From the NCBI GenBank assembly GCA_040218795.1, contig JAVJQT010000011.1, positions 35,907 through 99,906 on the forward strand: a stretch of DNA of 64,000 bases. The letters are read 5' to 3'. Of the stretch, positions 52,481 through 61,479 are shown one piece after another (position 1 is the stretch's first letter; each line of letters opens with the position of its first letter). The notes below the pieces were generated by a model that was not told where the DNA came from, did not search any database, and saw only the letters and a list, made by a program, of their open reading frames with translations. The translations under genes were made by a program, and so were the position numbers. Origin of the DNA: CCMP332 sp040218795 (GTDB taxonomy: Bacteria > Bacteroidota > Bacteroidia > Cytophagales > CCMP332).

Positions 52481-53506
52481 ATGAATAAATACTTGCACCT
52501 ATTTGTCTTGAGCCTTTTCCTGCTTATTTCCTGCAGGGATGATGCACTTAATGTAAACAATGGTTGTCCTCCGCTAAAAGTGGTTTCAGAATTTGTCAAT
52601 CAGGGAGGAGAACGCATTCGCATCTTTGAAGATGGCAAGGCCTATTATGTCAATGAATCGGGATGCAGTTTTGCAGCACAGTATTTCGATCCGAATTTTT
52701 ACACTGATACATATCTCAATACCGATTCGGGCATTTATCTTATTATTTCGGAGGGCGAGTATTTGTCACCCATAAGAAATCAATATCTCGATTTTGAAGG
52801 TTTTAATAATACTTTGGATATTTTTAGGATGGACATTTCTCAGGATAGCCTGTTTCTTAACAGTTTTACATTGCAAAGTCCTTCCGCCCCTACTGTTGAT
52901 GATTATGTGGCACTCCGTAAATGCATTTTCGATGAGACTTGCGATTTCATTGACAATAAGTTCGAATTAATTCCGGATCCGGTAATCATTAATAATAATA
53001 CTGTATTAAAATTCTATGCCGTTCCACCTTCGCCTTCCATGATAACTTCTAAATCTTCTGTCAGCACTACCTTAAGCTATTTTGAAAAAGGCGATGATTT
53101 TTGGTTTGAAGCGAAATACTATATTACAGGCAACCTCCCTACGACCCTGGCAGATTTTGAATCCTCCATCTTTTTTGAAAGTCCAGGCCCAAGAATTATT
53201 TTTCGAGGAGATCAATTGGCCATTGAAAATAAATTCAATGAAAAATTAACATTTGACCAGCCCGAAGAAAGCGCCATTCCCTTTCCAATGAATCAATGGG
53301 TAAGTGTAAAGGTTCATTTGACTTATGATGTTCAAAATGGCATTGTTCAAATGTGGCAGGACGGGGAATTGATCATCGATCAAATAGGCCCCACTATTCC
53401 TCTGGATTTATGGATTCAGGATCGTATCGAATTGGGTATTTCAGCAACATCAAATGAATGCACATTGTATATGGATGATATAAGGTTTTCGGATGAAGCT
53501 TTTTAA
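52481..53506 (+). CDS. lipoprotein with C-terminal concanavalin/lectin-like domain
   Basis: This 341-residue protein has a clear lipoprotein signal ('LFVLSLFLLIS', Cys18). A domain of unknown type follows ('GCPPLKVVSEFVNQGGERIR' onward). The last ~160 residues look like a jelly-roll lectin fold ('DFWFEAKYYITGN', 'ESSIFFESPGPRIIFRGDQL', 'NQWVSVKVHLTYDVQNG', 'IELGISATSNECTLYMDDIR'). It may bind a carbohydrate at the cell surface. No enzyme motif is seen. It stands alone between the SPOR gene and the permease. Confidence 0.75.
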   Translation: MNKYLHLFVLSLFLLISCRDDALNVNNGCPPLKVVSEFVNQGGERIRIFEDGKAYYVNESGCSFAAQYFDPNFYTDTYLNTDSGIYLIISEGEYLSPIRNQYLDFEGFNNTLDIFRMDISQDSLFLNSFTLQSPSAPTVDDYVALRKCIFDETCDFIDNKFELIPDPVIINNNTVLKFYAVPPSPSMITSKSSVSTTLSYFEKGDDFWFEAKYYITGNLPTTLADFESSIFFESPGPRIIFRGDQLAIENKFNEKLTFDQPEESAIPFPMNQWVSVKVHLTYDVQNGIVQMWQDGELIIDQIGPTIPLDLWIQDRIELGISATSNECTLYMDDIRFSDEAF

Positions 53507-53710
53507 AAAGTTATTGTATTGATAATCCAGATTGTTTTTTGATTAATCTAAAATGGCGCAGAAATTAAATTCATCCACGATTGACTTTCATTGCCTATGT
53601 GCCATTTGAAATTCTTTAAAGAGAATTTATAAATACTTATATCCGTTTAAATAATATTTCTTTTGAGGCGATTTATCTTTCATAGTTTCAAATGGTCAAA
53701 TTGAAATACT

Positions 53711-56113
53711 ATGTTTAAAATATTCCTGAAAGTCGCTTTTAGAAATTTTAAGAGAAACCTTTTGAGCAGCAGCATCAATGTTATTGGGCTCACATTAGGT
53801 TTTATTTCTTTTCTGGTATTGAGTCTTTATGTCATTAATGAATACAGCTATGATAAGTGGAACAGTTTATCGGAACGCACCTTTAGACTTACCACGATCG
53901 ACGAAGCCTTAGGCGTCAGCAGCAATCAGGTAGCCATAACCAATCCAATGATGCCGGAGGCCATCGAAGAGCAATTATCAGCTGTTGAAATAGCCACGAG
54001 GGTTCAATCCGCAGGAGAACTCCGCATGGAAAAAGGTGATATGCCCTATTATGTTGAAAACTGCAAGTTTGTGGAGGATGACTTCTTCAGAATCTTTGAC
54101 ATTAAAGCATACGATTCTTCTTTTCTGGCTGAATTTTCCCTTCCGAGAAAAATGATTTTAGCGGAATCCGAAAGCCAGCGGATATATGGTCAGGCCAATC
54201 TCAATGAAAAGCAATTATTGCGCATCAATGGTGAAAACTGGGAAGTAATCGGCACATATCCCGATATAAAAAACAATTTTCATCTGGAAATAAATGCCCT
54301 TTTATCGATTACTCCACCTCAATCCGACAGCAATACCATCCGGTACTTTTCCACCTTTCAGGGTCTGGGGATGATTGGCTACGCGGTTCTGACAGAAGCT
54401 GGCCTGGAGAAGGAAGTGGAAGAACAAATGTATAAGCTGGCCACAGAAAACGATGCTCCGGATTTTTGGATACCACAATTACAACCTTTAAATGAAGTTC
54501 ACCTCGGATCTTCCGGAATTATATTTGACCACTATCATGCCAATAAGGGCAATAAGACCTATGTGAATGCCATGGCTATTGTGGCCATTTTAGTATTGAT
54601 AATTGCCGCTTTCAATTTTATGAATCTTTCAACCGCTCAGGCCGGAGGAAGAGCCAAAGAAACAGGCATGAGAAAAGTATTGGGAAGCAGCAGAGAGGGC
54701 CTTATGGGTCAGTTTTTCACGGAAAGCAGTATGCTTTCAGTTTTTTCCATGCTTTTGGCATTTCTGATATTTTTAAGTGCCGGCAATTATCTCAATCTGG
54801 GTAATGGAGCAGATTTGAAAGCATTAATTATCGAAGACTACTGGTTGATAGTCTTGTTTTTCGGAATTGCCTTAATCATTGGAATTTTTGCAGGCCTCTA
54901 TCCCGCCCTGATTCTTTCAGGTTTTCATCCTATTGCTATGCTCAAGGGTAAATTCCAGACAGGAAAAACAGGTGTATTAATGCGGAAGTCATTGGTGACC
55001 ATACAGTTTATTGCATCTGTTGCAATGATCATTATTACACTATTGGTTGTTAAACAAATTGATTTTTTGAAAAACAAGGATTTGGGATTTAACAAGGAGC
55101 AAATACTCAATATACAATTCAGCGAAAACGAATTAATCGAAAAAGCAGAACCATTTAAAACTGAAGTAGATGCATTGTCATTTGTGAACAGGAGTAGTTA
55201 TTCAGGAAATATGCCCGGAAGAGGTACAGGGCGAACCGGTGTAACCATTGACTCCATATCTTCTTCTGATGATGAAACCTATATTGTTTCTGTCATGAAT
55301 ATGGATGAAGACTTTTTTGATTTGATGGAAATTAAAATTGTTGAAGGGAGAAATTTTAGTGAAGAAATGGGCAGCGATGAAGAACAAGCAATTTTAATTA
55401 ATGAAGCCATGATGGAATCCCTTGGCTGGAAGAACATAGAAGGTAAAAAATTATCATTGGGCGACAGTGATCGCCGAAGCGTCATTGGTCTGGTTAGTAA
55501 TTTTCACTTTTCGGGAATGCGCGAAAAAATTGAACCTCTGATGTTTATTTATAACCCCGAACCCAATAACAACTTAAATTTTAAGTTAAATTCAGCCAAT
55601 TTACATGAGGATGTGTCCAGGATCTCTGCAATTTGGACCAAACATTTTCCTGAATACCCCTTTGATTATCAGTTTTTTGATGAGGAGTTTAATGAATTGT
55701 TCAAAGCCGATGAAGAATTCGCTTCGCTCATAAGATATTTTACATGGATAAGTATTTTATTGGCCTGTATGGGTCTCTTTGGACTTTCTTATTTTGCCAC
55801 TGAACAAAAACGGAAGGAAATAGGCATACGCAAAGTATTGGGTTCTTCGGTTTTACAAATAATCACACTTTTGACAAAACAGTTTATCTGGCTTATTCTA
55901 ATAGCCAGTTTAATTGCATTGCCCGGTGCCTATTATGCCTTAAATCATTGGTTAAGCGATTTTCAATACCGAATTGATTTATTGTCATCGGGAAGCCTGA
56001 TTCTCTTTTTTAGCGGTGTTTTGGCGGTGGTGCTAATTTCTGTATTTACCATTGGAATAAAATCAACAAAAGCGGCACTTGAAAATCCTGTGAATTCTTT
56101 GAGGGATGAGTAA
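53711..56113 (+). CDS. MacB/FtsX-type ABC transporter permease
   Basis: This 800-residue protein has the two-fold MacB-like layout: 'FLKVAFRNFKRNLLSSSINV' with the first helix, a large periplasmic domain (to about residue 280), three helices with 'ETGMRKVLGSSREGLMGQFF', a second start ('LMRKSLVTIQFIASVAMIII'), a second periplasmic domain and 'EIGIRKVLGSSVLQIITLLT' before the last helices. Such permeases export peptides, lipoproteins or toxic compounds with a separate ATPase, which is not encoded nearby. The gene is full length and single. Confidence 0.92.
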   Translation: MFKIFLKVAFRNFKRNLLSSSINVIGLTLGFISFLVLSLYVINEYSYDKWNSLSERTFRLTTIDEALGVSSNQVAITNPMMPEAIEEQLSAVEIATRVQSAGELRMEKGDMPYYVENCKFVEDDFFRIFDIKAYDSSFLAEFSLPRKMILAESESQRIYGQANLNEKQLLRINGENWEVIGTYPDIKNNFHLEINALLSITPPQSDSNTIRYFSTFQGLGMIGYAVLTEAGLEKEVEEQMYKLATENDAPDFWIPQLQPLNEVHLGSSGIIFDHYHANKGNKTYVNAMAIVAILVLIIAAFNFMNLSTAQAGGRAKETGMRKVLGSSREGLMGQFFTESSMLSVFSMLLAFLIFLSAGNYLNLGNGADLKALIIEDYWLIVLFFGIALIIGIFAGLYPALILSGFHPIAMLKGKFQTGKTGVLMRKSLVTIQFIASVAMIIITLLVVKQIDFLKNKDLGFNKEQILNIQFSENELIEKAEPFKTEVDALSFVNRSSYSGNMPGRGTGRTGVTIDSISSSDDETYIVSVMNMDEDFFDLMEIKIVEGRNFSEEMGSDEEQAILINEAMMESLGWKNIEGKKLSLGDSDRRSVIGLVSNFHFSGMREKIEPLMFIYNPEPNNNLNFKLNSANLHEDVSRISAIWTKHFPEYPFDYQFFDEEFNELFKADEEFASLIRYFTWISILLACMGLFGLSYFATEQKRKEIGIRKVLGSSVLQIITLLTKQFIWLILIASLIALPGAYYALNHWLSDFQYRIDLLSSGSLILFFSGVLAVVLISVFTIGIKSTKAALENPVNSLRDE

Positions 56114-56225
56114 TTCATTTTAATAAAAATCAGAAAAGCTATTACCTAATCTGAACACGATTGAATTAGCCTATGAACGAGAAAATTCAAAATTGAAACT
56201 CGAAATTCAATTTTAAAATTCAATA

Positions 56226-57053
56226 TTAAAATGTTACCTGAAGTTCGGTAAATGCATTGTACCATAAATTATCAACGGGAACCACAGGTTTGAAATCATA
56301 AAGCATCCTGTACTGTACGGCAAATGCCACAGTACTGGTAAAGGAATAAGAAATACCCAGGCTACCCCCGATTCTGGGGTTTTTGAATAGATCTTCGAAG
56401 GGGTCCTGATAATAGAATGCAAATTCGGCCTTGACCTTGTCTGTTAATGTCTGTCGAATACTCACATATGCATTTAATTTGAACAAATGTGTTTCTACTA
56501 TGCTCAAAACTTCTGGGAGTTTATCAGTTGGAACTGCTGTATAATTCCATTGTTCATACTCATAAAAAGGTCCAATACCCGCAAAAGCTCCCCCATTTAA
56601 ATTCTTATAAATTTTATACCGCAAATTTGATCCTGCTGCATATTTTTGGCTCATTCCTCGTGCATCGGCCCATTGATATTGTGCGTAATGTTCTAGTACA
56701 ATAGGGTTGTCATAAAAGATTTTAAACTTAAAATAAAGGTAGCCACCACTAAGAATTGTTTGTGAACCGTTTTTAGTTAGTTCAAAGTTGTTAGCCACAA
56801 TTATTCCATGGTTTTTTAGTCGATAGGCAATATTAGCTCTATTGTTAATTTCGACATAGAGCTCCTTTGGCGTTTTAATTTCCACTGAAGGTGCTATTGT
56901 ACCCTTATAGGTGCGTGTAGTATCAAATATGATCACATAACTTTCCGGATAAAGGAGTTGGGCATTTGAGGATATATTTGTTAAAAGAATTATACAAATT
57001 GTAGCAAAACTGATTCTCAAACAAATGCTTTTTAAATTGAAAACACAGATCAT
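56226..57053 (-). CDS. outer-membrane beta-barrel protein (DUF2490/DUF481-like)
   Basis: This 275-residue protein has a signal peptide ('ISFATICIILLTNISSNAQ') and alternating amphipathic strands ('ELYVEINNRANIAYRLKNHG', 'GGYLYFKFKIF', 'AGSNLRYKIYKNLNGGAFAG', 'GGSLGISYSFTSTVAFAVQY') ending in Phe, like DUF2490 or DUF481 barrels. Its start overlaps the small-protein gene by 4 bp, so it is the output end of the ECF sigma operon. Function is unknown; a stress-induced envelope role is plausible. Confidence 0.8.
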   Translation of the reverse strand: MICVFNLKSICLRISFATICIILLTNISSNAQLLYPESYVIIFDTTRTYKGTIAPSVEIKTPKELYVEINNRANIAYRLKNHGIIVANNFELTKNGSQTILSGGYLYFKFKIFYDNPIVLEHYAQYQWADARGMSQKYAAGSNLRYKIYKNLNGGAFAGIGPFYEYEQWNYTAVPTDKLPEVLSIVETHLFKLNAYVSIRQTLTDKVKAEFAFYYQDPFEDLFKNPRIGGSLGISYSFTSTVAFAVQYRMLYDFKPVVPVDNLWYNAFTELQVTF

Positions 57054-57244
57054 TTATTTCGAGGTTTTTTTTGGTCAATAAGATTTCCTGCTGTGCGAAT
57101 CATATCAATTGAAAACAACTGCCCAATTCTTCCCATTAATTTTGATAGATTAATAGTCGCCATCACTTGCTTTTTCAACTCAGGCGGTAATTCATTCACC
57201 TGATTTAGCAGTTCAAATGGATTTTTATTGTTTTCTGCTTTCAT
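57050..57244 (-). CDS. small protein in an ECF sigma operon
   Basis: This 64-residue protein ('NPFELLNQVNELPPELKKQV', 'LMGRIGQLFSIDMIRTAGNL') is helical and soluble. It has no membrane segment or zinc-binding motif, so it is not a typical anti-sigma factor. It overlaps the sigma gene by 20 bp and the barrel gene by 4 bp, so all three are translated together. I do not recognise it; a co-regulator or a chaperone for the barrel is possible. Confidence 0.7.
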   Translation of the reverse strand: MKAENNKNPFELLNQVNELPPELKKQVMATINLSKLMGRIGQLFSIDMIRTAGNLIDQKKPRNK

Positions 57245-57806
57245 ATATTGCTATTATCTTTTCCTTACTTCTTTTTAATTTCATTTTCACGGCACTCTCG
57301 TTTTTTTCTACAATCTTGCCGATTTCCTTAATTGATAGGCCATCCTGATATTTCATCAGTAAAATTGATTTCTCAGATGGGCTTATTTCATTCAGTAAAT
57401 CATTTAACTGATCTACACTAATTTTTGTCAGTTCTGAGTCATCAGGTTCTAGTATTCCTGAATTTTCATTTATCCATTCAATATCTTCTTCACTAAGGTT
57501 TCTTTTGCGTTTTTTATTTTCATGATCAATACAATGATTATAGGTAATCCTATAAATCCAGGTAGAAAACTTTGCTTTGTGATTGAATTTTTTGAGACTT
57601 AAATAGATCTTGACCATAACATCATGGGCCAGATCTTTTGCTTCTGCCTGATCCTTAGTAAAACCAAGACATTTCTGATAAACCATTTTGATATGACGAT
57701 CATAGATTTCTACAAAATAGGACAAGTCATCAGATATGACTATTTTCTTTACCAGTTCTTCATCCGACAGTTTGTCTTTTTTTCTTTTTAGTAGCCTCAA
57801 TTTCAA
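57225..57806 (-). CDS. ECF-subfamily RNA polymerase sigma factor
   Basis: This 193-residue sigma factor has region 2 ('YFVEIYDRHIKMVYQKCLGF', 'AKDLAHDVMVKIYLSLKKF', 'KAKFSTWIYRITYNHCIDHE') and region 4 ('LLNEISPSEKSILLMKYQDG', 'LSIKEIGKIVEKNESAVKMK'). It should direct transcription of a small regulon, perhaps including its own operon with the barrel protein. No classical anti-sigma gene is next to it; the adjacent 64-residue protein is the only candidate. The ATG start lies in 'tttcaattt' AT-rich sequence. Confidence 0.93.
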   Translation of the reverse strand: MKLRLLKRKKDKLSDEELVKKIVISDDLSYFVEIYDRHIKMVYQKCLGFTKDQAEAKDLAHDVMVKIYLSLKKFNHKAKFSTWIYRITYNHCIDHENKKRKRNLSEEDIEWINENSGILEPDDSELTKISVDQLNDLLNEISPSEKSILLMKYQDGLSIKEIGKIVEKNESAVKMKLKRSKEKIIAIYESRKQ

Positions 57807-57892
57807 TAAAAGATCATTATGCTAAAATGTATAATAAAACATTCAGGCCTCATATTACATTGTAACCGAGACTTGAATGTTTTGCGAATTAA

Positions 57893-58720
57893 TTAATCCT
57901 CTACAACCACCTCTTCAGTGAGTAGATATTTCGAAGGGATAATCGTTTTGCCTTTGGCAGTTTTTATTACGCATGAGGCACCATCAAGCATTTCAATAGT
58001 ACCGGAAATACCCTTTACAGTAATTTTCTGACCAATTTCAAAATTTCTTTTAGCGTAAAATGAAGAAAGGATATTTGCTAAAACATCTCTTGATCCCAAA
58101 CCAAAAGAAATTGCAAAAGCCAATAAGAAACCTCCAACTATCAAAGTTACATTTGAAGTGATTATAGAAGTATCTATCCCTGCCTGATTCAAAGCGGTTA
58201 AAGTGATAACAACTAGAATAATATAAAAAGCAATACTGCTGAGCATAACACCAGAGGAAATGGATAAAGATTCGAGTATACCGTGTAATGCTTTTCGAAC
58301 CATTGTGGATATATAAAATCCAATTACGAAAATGATAATTGCACTAAATAATTTAGGTAAGTATCCTAATAAATCGCCAATTGAAGTAGAGACAACTGTC
58401 CATCCCAATGTATCGGAAGCTGTAACAAAAAATAACAATACAATGATCCAATAAATGAATTTACCTACAATTTTGGAGGCTGTCATATCTATATTGACTT
58501 TTTTGAATATTTCATCCGCCTTAATTTTTTCAGATAACTTATCAAATCCTGCAAGTGAAAGTCCTTTTGATATTGCAAATGACAATATTTTGGCAATTAG
58601 CCATCCGATTATGATTAAAAAAATAGCACCTAATATATTAGGTAGCGAACTCATTATGGTTTGACCTAAAGTTACCATTGATTCGATTGCAACCTGTGTC
58701 CAGTCTGTTAATTGATTCAT
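57893..58720 (-). CDS. MscS-family mechanosensitive channel
   Basis: This 275-residue protein has four to five membrane helices ('IMSSLPNILGAIFLIIIGWL', 'FIYWIIVLLFFVTASDTLGW', 'LFSAIIIFVIGFYIS', 'FLLAFAISFGLGSRDVLANI') and the beta domain ('YAKRNFEIGQKITVKGISGT'). The 'FGLGSRDVLANILSSFYAKR' segment corresponds to the end of the pore helix and beta domain. It should release ions under osmotic shock. The C-terminus is short, as in minimal MscS proteins. It is a single gene downstream of nothing obvious. Confidence 0.88.
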   Translation of the reverse strand: MNQLTDWTQVAIESMVTLGQTIMSSLPNILGAIFLIIIGWLIAKILSFAISKGLSLAGFDKLSEKIKADEIFKKVNIDMTASKIVGKFIYWIIVLLFFVTASDTLGWTVVSTSIGDLLGYLPKLFSAIIIFVIGFYISTMVRKALHGILESLSISSGVMLSSIAFYIILVVITLTALNQAGIDTSIITSNVTLIVGGFLLAFAISFGLGSRDVLANILSSFYAKRNFEIGQKITVKGISGTIEMLDGASCVIKTAKGKTIIPSKYLLTEEVVVED

Positions 58721-59047
58721 ATTTTGTTTTAGTTTTATGATTAATATTTTCCCTGTCTTTAATTGAGCAGGTACTATTTAGACTAGAAGTAATTATAAAG
58801 GTCACATTTTGTGATAAATGGAGGGCCTCGTGTCGAATATTAAGTCTTATAAAATTGCTCTTATATCAGCAAATAGGCGGTTTATAACTTCAAATAATTT
58901 TTTTTGAATGAACTATTTTTTATTCAAATCAATGATTTTGGCATTTTATAAATTGCTCTTAATTAATTGGGATCCCGGATATTATCCGCGAATAGTCAAA
59001 TATTGATTTTGACGTTATTTCGTTCTGTTTATTCTTTATTCTTTATT
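58721..59047. other. 327-bp intergenic region
   Basis: It lies between the end of the acyl-CoA dehydrogenase gene and the MscS start. It contains a short inverted repeat (tcaca-ttt-tgtga around 58801-58813) and a T-rich run near 59020-59045 with repeated 'attcttt'. No gene, RNA or clear terminator is visible; the MscS promoter should be in its first 150 bp. Confidence 0.4.
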
Positions 59048-61375
59048 TCATAAAGCTATTGGTGCTCCGAGACATTTATCCGGAATCCCAAAGGCTTCCA
59101 CCAATGGAACAGCTTCCTGTCTTACTTCATAGCAGAGCGAATTGACAAGTCTTCGGATGGCTTTGGTTTTTGCACCGTTCATATAGCCATTTTCAAGATA
59201 CCAGCCTTTGTTTTTTTCAATTTGAGAAAGTGCAAATAATCGACATAAACGCGTTAAAGAACTTTTGATTGATGCATCGCTTGTGTTATTTACCTGATCA
59301 ATGAACTGTTCTAAAATTACCCTCTCAATAAATGCATGGCCCACTTTGAGCATATGATATTGTGTTTGATTAAAGGCATCAAATGAATCCATGCCCTGAT
59401 CTAAATGGTTTTTAAAGCGTTTGGCGGCAGAAGTTACCACAGATCGTTCGCGGTATAAAAAGGCATCGCGTAAAAAAGTAAAATCCTGTAAATGTTCCGG
59501 ATCTGTATTGCGTATTACTATGGGATTTTTTTCACTAAGATTCGTTTTGGCCTGTGCTGCCAGATAGGAAAGCATACCAAAAAAATCAATATCGGAAAAT
59601 TCCTTTTTAAACTCAGATAAACGGCTCTTGGCCACCAATTGCATAAGCACGGTATTATCGCCTTCAAAAGTTGTGTAAATATCTGTGTCGTTTTTTAAAC
59701 GATCAATTCGGTTTTCCGAGAGATAACCTTTTCCCCCCAGCGCTTCCCTGCATTCCTGTAATGTGGCAGTGGTATTCCAGGTACACCATGCTTTTAAACC
59801 GGCTGCCAAAGCTTCAATTTCCTGCATGTCTTCCTCTTTTCTATTTAAAAAGCGGGTAGTGAGGTATTGTAAAGCAAAATGACTTGCATAAGCATTGGCT
59901 AAAAGAGGCATCAAACGTCTTTGATGCGTGAGGTAATTTAATATAGATACTTCCTCCCCGTTTTCGGGTCCAAACTGTTTGCGTGAATGACTGTACTTGA
60001 TACAAATTGCCAATCCCGATTTTACAGCACTCAGACCGGATCGCGGAATGCCAATTCTTCCTCCGACAAGGGTACCCAACATGGTAAAGAATCGACGGTT
60101 ATCACTACTTATTGAACTCTGGAATTCACCATTTTCATCGACAGAAGCATAGCGGTCAAGCATTTCATCTTTCCCAATTTCTACATTATCAAACCATATT
60201 TTCCCATTGTCAACCCCATTCAATCCCATTTTTCTACCACAATCCTCTATTTTCACCCCCGGCCATAATTGACCTTTCTCATCGCGAAGCGGTACGACAA
60301 AAGCGTTGACACCATAATCTACCTCATCAATTATAAGTTTGGCAAAAACCGTTGCCATTCTTCCATGCACAGCGGCATTGCCTATGTACTCTTTGCCCGC
60401 TCCCATATGAGGCGTGTTAATGATAAAAACTTGTTTATTGTGATTATAGGTAGCCGTAGTTTCGATCCCTTTTACATTTGAACCATGGCCGGTTTCAGTC
60501 ATGGCAAAGCAGCCGGGCAATTCCAAACTACCGATCGCCGCAAGGTATTTATCGTGATGCTTTTTCGTACCAAGAAAATAGACACTCATACCCCATAATC
60601 CGAATTGCACTCCAAATTTTATTACTGTGCTCAAATCATGATAGGAAAGCGTTTCCATGATAGCGAAATATTTTTCCATATCGCCCTCGCCTCCGTATTC
60701 CTTTGGATAAGCCATAGAACCAAAACCCTGATCTGCCAGATGTTTGCACCATTTCAACACCTGCTCGCGGTATTCCATAAGATTGTCCGTATCCAGGTAA
60801 TTGAATTCATCATCGCATAATATCGTCTTGACTCTATCAATGATGTCTTTATTGGACCCGTCGAGCAGCTTTTGCATTTTTTGTACATCGAAGGTTTCAG
60901 GGGCGGTGACTTTATTGGCATCTGTTTTATGTTTGGCCGCGTGAAAATGAAATGCCGATTCACTTGAAACAATTCCCAGCGCATGTTCAAGATCAATCAA
61001 ATGCGATTTAGTCTGTTCAAGTTTATCCTCTGAAACATCTTTTTGATGGGCTTTAACCATTTGTATGCCTATTTCAGCAAGCGTAATCTTTAAATCCGAA
61101 TCAATATAATTGGCGGTATTGCGAATTTCTTTTTGCCATTGTTTAAGCTGATTTGGCGAAGGGGGATTTTTGGGATCAATATAGCTCATTAGAAAATCCT
61201 GTTCTTCTTTTGATAACCATTTCTGTTTATCAATAAGCTTTCTAATATTCATGATCTCACTGGGCGTCAGCACGGCATCAGCCCATACCAAATAGAATAC
61301 AGGTAAAAATGCATACAGCGATGGATTTTTTTGGAATTGCGGAGATTGTATCATAAACCGGGCTTTAAACTCCAC
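59048..61375 (-). CDS. acyl-CoA dehydrogenase/oxidase-family flavoenzyme
   Basis: This 775-residue protein is longer than usual acyl-CoA dehydrogenases (~380-600). An N-terminal helical extension of about 160 residues precedes the flavin domain with 'CFAMTETGHGSNVKGIETTA', a stretch typical of acyl-CoA oxidases, then 'GVNAFVVPLRDEKGQLWPGV', 'GRKMGLNGVDNGKIWFDNV' and 'CREALGGKGYLSENRIDRLK' with 'TTFEGDNTVLMQLVAKS'. It oxidises the alpha,beta bond of fatty acyl-CoAs. The start may be the first Met or the eighth (MIQSPQFQ). It is a single gene with no other beta-oxidation genes nearby. Confidence 0.9.
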   Translation of the reverse strand: MEFKARFMIQSPQFQKNPSLYAFLPVFYLVWADAVLTPSEIMNIRKLIDKQKWLSKEEQDFLMSYIDPKNPPSPNQLKQWQKEIRNTANYIDSDLKITLAEIGIQMVKAHQKDVSEDKLEQTKSHLIDLEHALGIVSSESAFHFHAAKHKTDANKVTAPETFDVQKMQKLLDGSNKDIIDRVKTILCDDEFNYLDTDNLMEYREQVLKWCKHLADQGFGSMAYPKEYGGEGDMEKYFAIMETLSYHDLSTVIKFGVQFGLWGMSVYFLGTKKHHDKYLAAIGSLELPGCFAMTETGHGSNVKGIETTATYNHNKQVFIINTPHMGAGKEYIGNAAVHGRMATVFAKLIIDEVDYGVNAFVVPLRDEKGQLWPGVKIEDCGRKMGLNGVDNGKIWFDNVEIGKDEMLDRYASVDENGEFQSSISSDNRRFFTMLGTLVGGRIGIPRSGLSAVKSGLAICIKYSHSRKQFGPENGEEVSILNYLTHQRRLMPLLANAYASHFALQYLTTRFLNRKEEDMQEIEALAAGLKAWCTWNTTATLQECREALGGKGYLSENRIDRLKNDTDIYTTFEGDNTVLMQLVAKSRLSEFKKEFSDIDFFGMLSYLAAQAKTNLSEKNPIVIRNTDPEHLQDFTFLRDAFLYRERSVVTSAAKRFKNHLDQGMDSFDAFNQTQYHMLKVGHAFIERVILEQFIDQVNNTSDASIKSSLTRLCRLFALSQIEKNKGWYLENGYMNGAKTKAIRRLVNSLCYEVRQEAVPLVEAFGIPDKCLGAPIAL

Positions 61376-61479
61376 TAAATATAATCAATGTCTTTATTTA
61401 GTTCACCCGTCTATTGATATGATTACGAAGTTTTATTGTCTGATTTTTATTTGCTAGCTGTTGAGATTGCAATAAATTT

